From contig JAMCZK010000012.1 in assembly GCA_023485685.1 (NCBI GenBank), positions 1-32,066 of the forward strand: DNA of 32,066 nucleotides, written 5' to 3'. This DNA comes from Chloroflexota bacterium (GTDB lineage Bacteria > Chloroflexota > Anaerolineae > Anaerolineales > UBA11579). Position 1 is the stretch's first letter, and each line of letters opens with the position of its first letter. The position numbers were made by a program, and so were the translations under genes. Of this stretch, positions 1-7,393 are shown in pieces. The notes under the pieces are model-generated. The model worked only from the letters and a program-made list of their open reading frames with translations. It ran no database searches and had not been told where the DNA came from.

Positions 1-45
1 ATCTGGCGCCCGCGTTGTTTACCTGTTTATTTTTTCTCATGTACT

Positions 46-138
46 AATCCCAAATCTCTAATCTCCACTGATATCAACGCTATAATTGCTAATTACCGAT
101 TACCTGTTCCCTTTACTAGTCTCTAATCTCCAATCTCT
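46..138. repeat. Degenerate 7-nt periodic array
   Basis: The spacer beyond the 3' end of the D-2-hydroxyacid dehydrogenase gene is built of heptamer-like words in phase: AATCCCA, AATCTCT and AATCTCC at 46-66, then TAATTGC, TAATTAC and CGATTAC from 83, and AATCTCC and AATCTCT at 125-138. The central part (67-82) is poorly conserved. No gene or clear terminator is visible in 1-150. The function is unknown. Confidence 0.6.
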
Positions 139-150
139 ATTTTTCCGCCA

Positions 151-1170
151 CTAATACCCCCGCTCAAGGTCGATCTTGTTCAGCAATTCTTCTCCGCCGA
201 TATAGCGCCGCAGGTTTTCCTTAAACAAAGCAAATGCCCGTTCCACATAGTGGGGGCTCAATCCTGCGACGTGAGGGGAAATGAGCACATTGGGCATTTC
301 CCACAATGGATTGTCGGCAGGCAATGGTTCTTCTGCAAATACATCCAATCCCGCGCCGGCTAGTTGTCCTTTTTCCAGTGCGTGGATTAATGCTTCCTGG
401 TCTACAACGCCGCCGCGTGAAACATCCACCAGCACGGCGTTGGGCTTCATGGCGGATAGCTGCTTGGCGCCCAGCATGCCGCGCGTCTCCTCGGTCAATG
501 GTACGGTTACAACCACATAGTCGCATTCCTTGAGAAGACTGCGCAGGGCCTTGCCCGGATACAGCCGCCGCGGTAAATCGGCGGCCGGGTCACCCTGGCC
601 GTCCACCTGGTAGTCTGCCGATCCCGCTCGCAGCAGGTCGCGTTTATTGGCCAAAATGGTCACGCCGAACGATTGCAGCATCCTGGCCAGTCGTTGGCCA
701 ACGCTGCCATAGCCGATTATCCCTACAGTGCTGTTGATTAATTCCTTGGGTATGTAGCGTTGGGTGCGTTGTGTAGCCCATTGGCTGCGGCTCTGGTCGG
801 CAACCATTTCGGGCAGGTGATGGCCAATGGCCAGCATTAGCGCCAGCGCGTGTTCCGCCACCTGGGGCGCATTGGCGCCGCTCAGTGTGGTGGCTTGCAC
901 CTTCGCTTGGCGGAGAATTGCTTGCTCCAAATGTTCTTCGACGCCCGCCAGGTGGAACTGGATCCAGCGCAGTTTCGGCGCCTGCTCCGGCTGGGGCAGG
1001 GCGCGGAAGGTGTATAGGATTTCAACTTGCGCCCAGACCCCCTCAGGCAGATCCTGGCCGTGGGCTAATGGATGGGAGATGACCTTGAAATCAGGCCCAA
1101 GGGATTGCAATTCATCCAGTTGCTCCTGGTTGAATTGCACCGTTATTAGGATTTGGCGTTCTTTGCTCAT
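151..1170 (-). CDS. D-isomer-specific 2-hydroxyacid dehydrogenase
   Basis: A 339-residue cytosolic NAD(P)-dependent oxidoreductase that would interconvert a 2-oxoacid and a D-2-hydroxyacid; the substrate cannot be read from sequence. The Rossmann fingerprint GYGSVG is near residue 152. The family's catalytic residues are all present: Arg252 in SRGGVVD, Glu281 in DVFAEEP and His300 in SPHVAG. Length is normal for the family (about 310-340). The ATG at 1168-1170 is the natural start. It stands alone, with 627 bases of non-coding DNA upstream and a repeat array downstream. Glyoxylate/hydroxypyruvate reductase and phosphoglycerate-dehydrogenase-like proteins are the main alternatives. The C-terminal ACT domain of many SerA proteins is absent. 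Confidence 0.9.
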   Translation of the reverse strand: MSKERQILITVQFNQEQLDELQSLGPDFKVISHPLAHGQDLPEGVWAQVEILYTFRALPQPEQAPKLRWIQFHLAGVEEHLEQAILRQAKVQATTLSGANAPQVAEHALALMLAIGHHLPEMVADQSRSQWATQRTQRYIPKELINSTVGIIGYGSVGQRLARMLQSFGVTILANKRDLLRAGSADYQVDGQGDPAADLPRRLYPGKALRSLLKECDYVVVTVPLTEETRGMLGAKQLSAMKPNAVLVDVSRGGVVDQEALIHALEKGQLAGAGLDVFAEEPLPADNPLWEMPNVLISPHVAGLSPHYVERAFALFKENLRRYIGGEELLNKIDLERGY

Positions 1171-1797
1171 ATTGATTTAAACGATAACACCGCAGCAATC
1201 ACTTGGTCACTCAACTGATTTCACCACGGAGACTTTAAATCTTATTCTCCGTGTCTCAGTGTCGGAGCCTGCCCTGACCCTGAGCGAGGGGGAAGCGAAT
1301 GGGGACACAAAGAATGGTATTATCCTTTTCCTTGTGCTTTTATTTGCGGAGATTATACTGAACGAAGCAAAGCGTTCGGGACTGGCGCCTGTCAGCCGCC
1401 GGAAACTGCAAAACCGGGCAAAGCGAACCGTAGGGAAGGCTCCGCCCTGAGTGCAACGAAGGGTTTAGAATTCATATGATCACAGCAGGCGATAAATCTT
1501 TGATGTCACCTCAAGATCGCAGCGAAGGTGCCTGAAACCTGTCCCCCCAGTAATCCGCCAACGGCAACTTATTTCCTGTTCGAAATTATTGACGTCGGGC
1601 ACAGGGACAGGCTTCTGTTCCTTCACCGCCATCACACGATCCTGCTAGATCTCATTGCTGGCAGTGATGCCTCGCGTCGGAACCCGTCCCTACGAAAACA
1701 TCGACTCCGTGGTTTGTATGTGCCGGGATGTAAAAAAGCCCGGCCATTTGCTGGGCGGGCTTTGGAAAATGTTTATATTCAGTTCTGCTATCGGTAA
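1171..1797. other. Gene-free spacer with decayed interspersed repeats
   Basis: No convincing gene lies in these 627 bases; the small open frames here have no recognisable motif or ribosome-binding site. The spacer holds a perfect 8-bp inverted repeat, CACGGAGA (1225-1232) and TCTCCGTG (1246-1253). It also has a GC-rich block at 1262-1302 of the 'GAGCCTGCCCTGA...GAGCGAGGG' type that recurs at 18732-18820, and distant 8-bp complements CCTGTCCC (about 1547) and GGGACAGG (about 1604). The block at 1262-1302 looks inserted inside the inverted-repeat element, giving a nested repeat. No tRNA cloverleaf was found. Confidence 0.5.
1735..1763 (-). terminator. Rho-independent terminator of the lipoprotein gene
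   Basis: AAAGCCCG (1735-1742) pairs with CGGGCTTT (1756-1763). Read on the minus strand, the hairpin is followed by a T run. It lies 35 bases past the stop codon of the minus-strand lipoprotein gene. Confidence 0.8.
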
Positions 1798-2475
1798 TCA
1801 ATCTTTCGCTTGGATTTCTACCCAAAACCAGGCTCGTCCATCCGGCCCTAAGCCAAAAAGAACGCCGGCATCACTGCGGAGCAACCAGTAGCCTTTGTAA
1901 GTTCCTGCTTTGTCAGGCGCTTGCATCTGCACCTCAATAGTTAAATGTTCACCGGGCAAAATTTCAACGTCGGTAAATTCAGAGAAAGGTATCGTACCTT
2001 TGGTACCAAAGGTTTCCCCTTGTTGCCAGACCAACGAAAACCCTTGTGTCCAGCTACAGGTGCCAACATTCTTGAACGTCCAAATCTTTTTAAAATTCTC
2101 GTTGATCTCGATCTTGGTTCCATCGGGGATCGTTTCATATCCTAATTCTGCTCTTACGCAACCTGTCCTGCTGCCACCGGTTCCCCCGCCAGATACTTGT
2201 TGCTGGGTGGGCGAGGGGGTTGCCGTTGGCGGGGTGCCTGTGATTGTTGGCGTATTTGTGGGAGGCAATGGAGTGTTGGTTGCCGTGGGCGGCACAGGAG
2301 TGGCTGTTGCCGTCGGCGGTGCTACGGCGGCAGTTTGGGTGAGGCTGTCTGCAAAGATTTGGGCGGCCTGGGTGAGAACCGCTGCGGAATTTTCTTCCGC
2401 AGAGGCGCCACAGGCGCTCAGCAGTATTGCCGCCAAAGCCAAGGGAAGCAGGGTTAATACACGGGTTTTGTTCAA
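1798..2475 (-). CDS. Lipoprotein with Thr/Pro-rich linker and NBR1-type Ig-like domain
   Basis: A 225-residue exported lipoprotein. Residues 1-22 form a signal peptide with Arg near the N-terminus, a Leu/Ala core and the lipobox LSAC, so Cys22 should be lipidated. A Thr/Pro-rich stretch of roughly 45 residues follows, a typical extended cell-surface stalk. The C-terminal ~110 residues match the Ig-like domain named after the NBR1 central domain, with its characteristic WTFKNVGTCSW and later GTYKGYWLLRSDAG. The domain is known as a beta-sandwich; its binding partner in bacteria is unknown. The start is TTG (2473-2475), chosen because the signal peptide begins there. It is a single gene with its own terminator. 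Confidence 0.85.
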   Translation of the reverse strand: MNKTRVLTLLPLALAAILLSACGASAEENSAAVLTQAAQIFADSLTQTAAVAPPTATATPVPPTATNTPLPPTNTPTITGTPPTATPSPTQQQVSGGGTGGSRTGCVRAELGYETIPDGTKIEINENFKKIWTFKNVGTCSWTQGFSLVWQQGETFGTKGTIPFSEFTDVEILPGEHLTIEVQMQAPDKAGTYKGYWLLRSDAGVLFGLGPDGRAWFWVEIQAKD

Positions 2476-2536
2476 TTTTGACCTCGGGTGGGCTGGTAGC
2501 CCGGGATTGAGGGGTAATTATATCCCCCGCATGATA

Positions 2537-2609
2537 GGTCTGGAGGCCTTGAAGTCCGGAGGTCTGGAAGTCACAGTATCTGAAACCTGACTTCTTGACC
2601 TCCAGACCT
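2537..2609. repeat. Degenerate 8-nt array containing an inverted repeat
   Basis: The spacer between the aldehyde dehydrogenase stop and the lipoprotein start is made of octamer-like words (GGTCTGGA, GGCCTTGA, AGTCCGGA, GGTCTGGA). From 2588 come the complementary words TGACTTCT, TGACCTCC, AGACCTCA. The two halves form a stem: GGAGGTC and GAAGTCA (2558-2573) pair with TGACTTC and GACCTCC (2588-2603), with one 2-nt mismatch. It could end transcription of the upstream minus-strand gene, but there is no T run. Confidence 0.6.
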
Positions 2610-2625
2610 CATGGCCTCTCGACGC

Positions 2626-4206
2626 TTATTCGATTACCGTATTGATCTGCTCGTGCATGTAGAGCTGCAGGTAATAGTGCCCGCCTGCGTTCTTGCCGCT
2701 GGAGCCGGAGCCTTTCCAGCCGCCGAAAGGCTGGAAGCCGGGCCAGGCGCCGGTAGTGGCGCCCTGCGGCCGGTTGGCGTAGGTGACGCCGGCTTCGATG
2801 CGGTCGAAGAACCATTGCGCCTCTTCCTGGTTGCCATAGAAACCGGCGGTCAGGCCGAAGTCCACGTCGTTGGCCAAAGTCATGCCCTCGTCTAAGTTGT
2901 CGATCTTGTGCAGCATGGTGATCGGCAGGAACATTTCATATTTCCAAAGCCGGTGCTCGGTGGGCACATTGCCTGCAATGGTGGGCTCGCAAAAATAACC
3001 TTTGCCGTGATCGCCTTCGGTGAGCACCTTGCCGCCGGTAAGGAAGTCTCCGGCTTGGGAAAGTTCTTCATTGAAATTCTTGAAGTTCTCGTAAGCGCCC
3101 TGATTGATCACCGGGCCCATGAACACGTCTTTTTGCGTGGGGTCGCCAACTTTTAGCTTGCGCGTCGTTTCCACCAACTTATTGACCAGGTCGTCATAGA
3201 CTGGCGCTTCCACGTAAATGCGCGACGCCGCCGAACATTTCTGCCCCTGGTTGCCGAACGCCGAGCGATACAGACCCTGAACGGCGCGGTCCAGGTCGGC
3301 GTGGCGCGAAATGATGGCCGGATTCTTGCCGCCCATTTCCAGGATGCTTGGCCGCGGGTAGCGGCCTTGGGCGAAGTCGCGGTAAATGCCCATACCCACG
3401 TCCACGGAACCGGTGAAAGTGACTCCATCTACCTGCGGGCTTTCGATCAATGCCTGACCCATCGCTGAGCCCCGGCCGGTGAGGTAATTCACCACACCAT
3501 TGGGGAAGCCCGCATCGCGGTAGCATTCTGCCAGCAGCCGCGAAGTCCATGGCGTGTCTTCGGCGGGTTTGTAGACTACGGTGTTGCCCGCCACCAGGGC
3601 CGCGCCTATTGGGCCGGCAGTCAGAGCAGCGGGGAAGTTGAAGGGGCTGATGACCACCCAGACCCCATAAGGTTTGAGCTTCGAGATGTTAGTAGCCCTA
3701 TATCCCTTCAGCGGGTCTACACCCATTTTGACGGTGAAGCCTTTGTTGGCCTCCATCTGATCGCAGGCGTAGCGCATGAGATCGGCGGCTTCGGCTGCGT
3801 CTGCCAGTGCTTCCATGCGGGTCTTTCCTGCTTCCAGAGAGATCACCGCGCCGAATTGGTAGATACGCTCATCCATCAGCTCCGCGGCTTTGCGCACCAG
3901 GGCCACCCGCTCTTCCCATGGGCGTCGGCTCCACTCTCGCGCCGCGCGGCGAGCGGCCTCCAGAGCCTGGTGGGATTGATCCGCTGTGGCACGCTGGAAG
4001 ACAGCTAAGGTCATCTTGGTGTCGATGGGAGAGATGTCTTCTTTCTTTTCGGATGAGAAGACATCCTTGCCATCGACATACATGCCGTATTCCTTGCCCA
4101 GGTTGGCTTTCACCTTGGCCACGGCTCCCTCGTAGCCCTTGTGCAGCTCTTCGGGCGGATCGAACATAGTGGCGTAAGTGAGCCTGAATTTACCGTTTTC
4201 GGTCAT
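2626..4206 (-). CDS. rocA: L-glutamate gamma-semialdehyde (1-pyrroline-5-carboxylate) dehydrogenase
   Basis: A 526-residue cytosolic aldehyde dehydrogenase that would oxidise glutamate-5-semialdehyde to glutamate with NAD+, the last step of proline and arginine catabolism. The nucleotide-site segment FTGSVDVG, catalytic Glu290 in EMGGKNP and nucleophile Cys324 in NQGQKCSAASR are visible. Length and the N-terminal extension ahead of the aldehyde dehydrogenase core fit the P5C dehydrogenase subfamily. The ATG start is preceded by an AAGGAG ribosome-binding site (4214-4219). No proline dehydrogenase gene is nearby, so the assignment rests on sequence alone; another long-chain aldehyde dehydrogenase of the same fold is the alternative. 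Bases 4207-4326 upstream hold nothing else recognisable. Confidence 0.85.
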   Translation of the reverse strand: MTENGKFRLTYATMFDPPEELHKGYEGAVAKVKANLGKEYGMYVDGKDVFSSEKKEDISPIDTKMTLAVFQRATADQSHQALEAARRAAREWSRRPWEERVALVRKAAELMDERIYQFGAVISLEAGKTRMEALADAAEAADLMRYACDQMEANKGFTVKMGVDPLKGYRATNISKLKPYGVWVVISPFNFPAALTAGPIGAALVAGNTVVYKPAEDTPWTSRLLAECYRDAGFPNGVVNYLTGRGSAMGQALIESPQVDGVTFTGSVDVGMGIYRDFAQGRYPRPSILEMGGKNPAIISRHADLDRAVQGLYRSAFGNQGQKCSAASRIYVEAPVYDDLVNKLVETTRKLKVGDPTQKDVFMGPVINQGAYENFKNFNEELSQAGDFLTGGKVLTEGDHGKGYFCEPTIAGNVPTEHRLWKYEMFLPITMLHKIDNLDEGMTLANDVDFGLTAGFYGNQEEAQWFFDRIEAGVTYANRPQGATTGAWPGFQPFGGWKGSGSSGKNAGGHYYLQLYMHEQINTVIE

Positions 4207-4326
4207 TGGGCATTCTCCTTGGATGGCTAAGAGGGGCTAGGAAGGTGTTCTTTGCAAGTATAGCCGAGGGAAAAAATGGCGTCAAAAAGGTTTTGTTCCC
4301 ATTTGTCCTTTTGAGGCGCTGAAAGC

Positions 4327-6690
4327 TTATCTTTTACGAATAAAAGCCGGCAACTGTTCCAGCCATTTCCGCCATTGCGCACGCCGCGCAGCCCAATGGA
4401 TGCGCCGCATAGTGCGCAGCGCGCGTTCTTCCCGGCTGATCTTGGAGCGGCTAAACAGCCGGGTTTGGTAATCGTGACTCAAGGACTGGATATCCTCGTT
4501 GAGCTCGGGCAAATAAAAGGCCAGCGATTTCGCGCGTTGATCCGGTGTATCGCTAAATTTGGGCGGGTCGCCAAGCCAGGCCAGCGCCAGGTTGATTTGC
4601 ATGTACGCACGCGTCAGTGGAGGCAGCTCGGCGAGGCGCGCCATTTGGATCAGCGCTTGCGGCGGATGGATGTCGTAACGAGCCAAGCCGCGCTCGGCAA
4701 GGGTAGCCAGTGCCAGGCCGCCCCGGGCGCGATGTCGATGCCACAAGAGTGCCGCGCCGAGAGATAACAACGCTGCCATGAATAACATCGAAGGAATGAA
4801 ATATCGCGCTTCCTCCTGTTTAAAGTATTCTTCTGCTGTCAGCGGTTCAATTTCTAGGACTTCTGGCGGGGAAACGACTTCTTCCGGATTCTCAAATTCA
4901 TTAACAGACGACTGAGGATTAACAAAAGGTCGGACCAATGGTTCTTGATTAGCGGTCGGCTCAAATTCCACCCAACCGATACCCGGAAAGTACACTTCAG
5001 GCCAGGCGTGCGCGTCGCGCTGCCGTACCGAGTAGCGAACCCTACCGCCAAGGTCTTCGCGTTCGCCCTGCGCGTAGCCCACCGCTAATCGCGCTGGGAT
5101 TCCCAGGCTGCGCAGCATCACCACTTCGGCAGTGGCATAGTAATTGCAGAATCCTTGCTTCTGCTCGAAGAGCATCCAATCGATGGGTTCGGATTCGAAA
5201 GGAGCGGCAGGCAATCGGTCTGTGTATTCGATCTCGCGGCGAAGATAGTTGGTGATTGCTGAGGCGATATCGTAAGGAGTTTCTTGGCCTTCAGCCAGCG
5301 TTTGCGCCAACTCTTGAGTGCGTTGGCTGATGTCACTGGGGAGTTGCAGGTAACGTTCACTCACCCAACTGGGGTATTGTGTGCCTGCGTTGCGCAGTTG
5401 ATTCACTGTTGGTACAGAGATCAATGCAGTGACACGGTAGCTTTCCCCCCTGAGAACGGGATCGATACTAAACAGTGCTCCAAAGTCCTTGCTGCCATCA
5501 TCGTTGCTGGCGAAAGAAAGCGTAGCCGGACGATCCAGGTAAACGAGTTGCGGCACAGTGTGCAATAGCACCATGTTGCTTTGTGCGATAAACAGAAATT
5601 GCGCCGGACTGTAGCTTTGAACATCACTGGATAGTAAATCCATCTCATCGGTTTCCCAGGTCTTGAGCTGATCGTGTGTGCTCGCCCATTGCCCATCTTC
5701 ATAAATATCGTAGACTCGATCGCGCCAATAGTTGCGGCGAACGGATTGCTCTTGTTGAATGATTTGAACCGTGAACAGATTTTCGGAAGATTTCGGGATG
5801 TCGCGGCCCAACAACATGCGTTCCCCATAAACAAAGCCGGCTTGCAGCGGTTCGCCTTTCAGCGGGTAAAAAGCGCGGCCCAACTCTTCCTGGAATGTTC
5901 GCCAAGGCGTGGTGATTATGGTCCATAATGATTCCGCTGAATCCAACGAGGAAACCAATGTGGGTGAGACCCAAGCCAACACAACAAGCAGGACTGCAGT
6001 GGAAAAGGATAAGGTAGACAAGTTGCTGTCCAGCTCCCAAGGCAAATTAGTGTGTGATGCTTCCCAGCCTTGTCGTTGTCTTAGCAATTGCAAACGGGCC
6101 ATCAACAATAGAACGCACAATAAAAAGATGGCCAAAAACCAGGCCTTCCAAGCCTCCTGCTGGTCGTAAGACTGCACGATGAGCGCGACCAACCCAAAAG
6201 GTATCACCGCGCCCCACAATTCGCCGCGCCGTGCCAGCCGGTAGCCCGCTTTCAAACTTATGACCCAGAATAGAAAGGCCATCACCGCAAGAAAAAGCAA
6301 GGGGTCTTCTACGTTCTCGCCTTCGAATAGTTGGGTTAGGGCAAAACTTAAACGCCCAACTAGGTCTCGCAAGCGATCAGCCCATTCCTGGTTGGCGAAA
6401 AGTGCTAAACCGAGTTGCCAGGGAATAAAGAAAAGGCCATACAGAAACCCAAAGATGGCGCCAAGCCAGGCGGGGAATCGAGAACGACCCAGAGCGAGAC
6501 CAGCGATACCCCCCAGGATGCCAAGGAAGGAGATCAGGATCAGATGGTCAGTAGCCTGAGTAACTACCAGACGGCCGCTGGCGATCAGGACACAGCCCAG
6601 CAGCAAGATGGCTGCAGGCCAATCCCAACTGAGTGAGCGAGGGGGAATACTGCTTTTTGTAAGTTTGTTTGCGGAAAGTTGCACAATCAT
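4327..6690 (-). CDS. TgpA-like membrane transglutaminase-domain protein
   Basis: A 787-residue membrane protein. The N-terminal ~220 residues contain several hydrophobic helices. A long extracytoplasmic region follows, including a transglutaminase-like core at about residues 440-580, then one more membrane helix near 640 and a C-terminal cytoplasmic tail. Cys515 in GFCNYYA and His561 in RDAHAWPEVY form the expected catalytic pair. The third position is Glu577 (FEPT) where many relatives have Asp. The family is known from TgpA, a periplasmic/outer-face protease-like or transglutaminase enzyme whose substrates are mostly unknown. ATG at 6688-6690 is preferred over TTG at 6691-6693. The usual MoxR-ATPase and DUF58 neighbours are absent. 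Confidence 0.85.
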   Translation of the reverse strand: MIVQLSANKLTKSSIPPRSLSWDWPAAILLLGCVLIASGRLVVTQATDHLILISFLGILGGIAGLALGRSRFPAWLGAIFGFLYGLFFIPWQLGLALFANQEWADRLRDLVGRLSFALTQLFEGENVEDPLLFLAVMAFLFWVISLKAGYRLARRGELWGAVIPFGLVALIVQSYDQQEAWKAWFLAIFLLCVLLLMARLQLLRQRQGWEASHTNLPWELDSNLSTLSFSTAVLLVVLAWVSPTLVSSLDSAESLWTIITTPWRTFQEELGRAFYPLKGEPLQAGFVYGERMLLGRDIPKSSENLFTVQIIQQEQSVRRNYWRDRVYDIYEDGQWASTHDQLKTWETDEMDLLSSDVQSYSPAQFLFIAQSNMVLLHTVPQLVYLDRPATLSFASNDDGSKDFGALFSIDPVLRGESYRVTALISVPTVNQLRNAGTQYPSWVSERYLQLPSDISQRTQELAQTLAEGQETPYDIASAITNYLRREIEYTDRLPAAPFESEPIDWMLFEQKQGFCNYYATAEVVMLRSLGIPARLAVGYAQGEREDLGGRVRYSVRQRDAHAWPEVYFPGIGWVEFEPTANQEPLVRPFVNPQSSVNEFENPEEVVSPPEVLEIEPLTAEEYFKQEEARYFIPSMLFMAALLSLGAALLWHRHRARGGLALATLAERGLARYDIHPPQALIQMARLAELPPLTRAYMQINLALAWLGDPPKFSDTPDQRAKSLAFYLPELNEDIQSLSHDYQTRLFSRSKISREERALRTMRRIHWAARRAQWRKWLEQLPAFIRKR

Positions 6691-6706
6691 CAACTTATGG
6701 TAGAAT
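6679..6706 (+). promoter_or_regulatory. Candidate promoter for nuoA with extended -10
   Basis: TTGCAC at 6679-6684, a 16-base spacer and TAGAAT at 6701-6706 form a sigma-70-like promoter. TG at 6698-6699 makes an extended -10. It would start a leader of about 170 bases before nuoA. It overlaps the start of the divergent transglutaminase gene. Confidence 0.5.
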
Positions 6707-6777
6707 GCCGCCCGAATCAGATTCTGGGCATGTCGCGGCGCCTTAAGTACGGCCCAGAAGCGCCTGGGTTCATTCTA
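6701..6777 (+). other. Nested inverted repeat in the nuoA leader
   Basis: TAGAATG (6701-6707) can pair with CATTCTA (6771-6777), and inside it TTCTGGGC (6722-6729) pairs perfectly with GCCCAGAA (6752-6759). The inner stem would be within the predicted nuoA transcript. It matches no riboswitch class that I recognise. Confidence 0.45.
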
Positions 6778-6853
6778 CGAGAGTTACCAATGAATCGTAT
6801 GGTAAGTTTATAACCTCGGAATGCACGGGCGTCCAATACGCAACCCGAACTGC

Positions 6854-6893
6854 AAGGACCGATATGCTGGATCAAGGACCGATATGCTGGATC
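6854..6893 (+). repeat. Perfect 20-bp tandem duplication over the nuoA start
   Basis: AAGGACCGATATGCTGGATC occurs at 6854-6873 and again at 6874-6893. Each copy carries an AAGGA ribosome-binding-like word and an ATG. Only the second ATG (6884) is in frame with NuoA. The first ATG (6864) opens a 14-codon frame that stops at 6908. Confidence 0.95.
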
Positions 6894-7240
6894 ACTGGAT
6901 TTTCATAGGAATTTTTATCGCGATTGCCGCGGTTTTTCCCCTTTTGCCCATTGTGCTGGCCCGCTTTGTAGCTCCGCGCAAGCCGAATCCGATCAAGCTG
7001 GATACCTATGAATGCGGGATGGAGACGGTAGGCGACACCTGGGTGCAGTTCAAGGTCCAGTACTATATTTATGCGCTTGTATTTTTAGTCTTCGATATTG
7101 AGACTGCGTTCCTGTTTCCCTGGGCGGTGGCCTTCGACGCGCTGCCGCTATTCGCAGTGCTCGAAGGCGTGCTTTTTATCCTCATCCTGGCCGGTTGCTT
7201 GCTTTACTGCTGGGGGAAAGGCGCCCTTGAGTGGTCTTGA
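6884..7240 (+). CDS. nuoA: NADH-quinone oxidoreductase subunit A
   Basis: A membrane-arm subunit of respiratory complex I with three membrane helices. It contributes the loop near the quinone site that contacts the peripheral arm. The family signature is clear: KLDTYECGME followed by the QFKVQYYIYALVFLVFDIE segment with its conserved acidic residues. The start at 6884 gives 118 residues, the normal NuoA length; an upstream in-frame ATG at 6821 would add 21 polar residues unlike the family. AAGGA lies 5 bases upstream. A strong terminator follows directly, so nuoA is set apart from the nuoH-N genes, and nuoB, which usually follows, is missing. Confidence 0.93.
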   Translation: MLDHWIFIGIFIAIAAVFPLLPIVLARFVAPRKPNPIKLDTYECGMETVGDTWVQFKVQYYIYALVFLVFDIETAFLFPWAVAFDALPLFAVLEGVLFILILAGCLLYCWGKGALEWS

Positions 7241-7250
7241 TCATGAAAGA

Positions 7251-7287
7251 AAGAAGGCTGATGCACAACTTTCAGCCTTCTTTTTTT
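7251..7287 (+). terminator. Rho-independent terminator after nuoA
   Basis: AAGAAGGCTGA (7251-7261) pairs perfectly with TCAGCCTTCTT (7272-7282) and runs into a stretch of T. It begins 11 bases past the nuoA stop codon. Confidence 0.9.
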
Positions 7288-7317
7288 GTTGCCTTGCGTT
7301 CGCTGCGCAAACGCGTG

Positions 7318-7354
7318 GGAGAACCTACTCGGCGTAGCCGAGTAACGTTTCTCC
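7318..7354. repeat. Two-tier hairpin upstream of nuoH
   Basis: TACTCGGC (7326-7333) and GCCGAGTA (7337-7344) pair perfectly around a 3-base loop. GGAGAA (7318-7323) and TTCTCC (7349-7354) extend the stem across 2-4-base internal loops. There is no T run. It may be a leader structure or a small interspersed palindrome. Confidence 0.6.
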
Positions 7355-7393
7355 AGCTTGAGATTTGAATTGGAAATAAAGGCGATTTAGCTG

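Noticed and set aside
1259-1450. 63-codon plus-strand frame in the first long spacer
   Set aside because: It starts inside a GC-rich interspersed repeat and lacks a ribosome-binding site or recognisable motif.
1528-1797. 89-codon plus-strand frame
   Set aside because: It runs through the terminator of the lipoprotein gene and has no motif.
6790-6813. Seven-codon leader peptide (MNRMVSL) before nuoA
   Set aside because: It has no good ribosome-binding site and no attenuator-like codon run or following antiterminator.
7295-7310. TTGCG...CGCAA palindrome as a degenerate REP
   Set aside because: It shares only five bases with the REP arm and lacks the AAGG part, so resemblance is likely chance.
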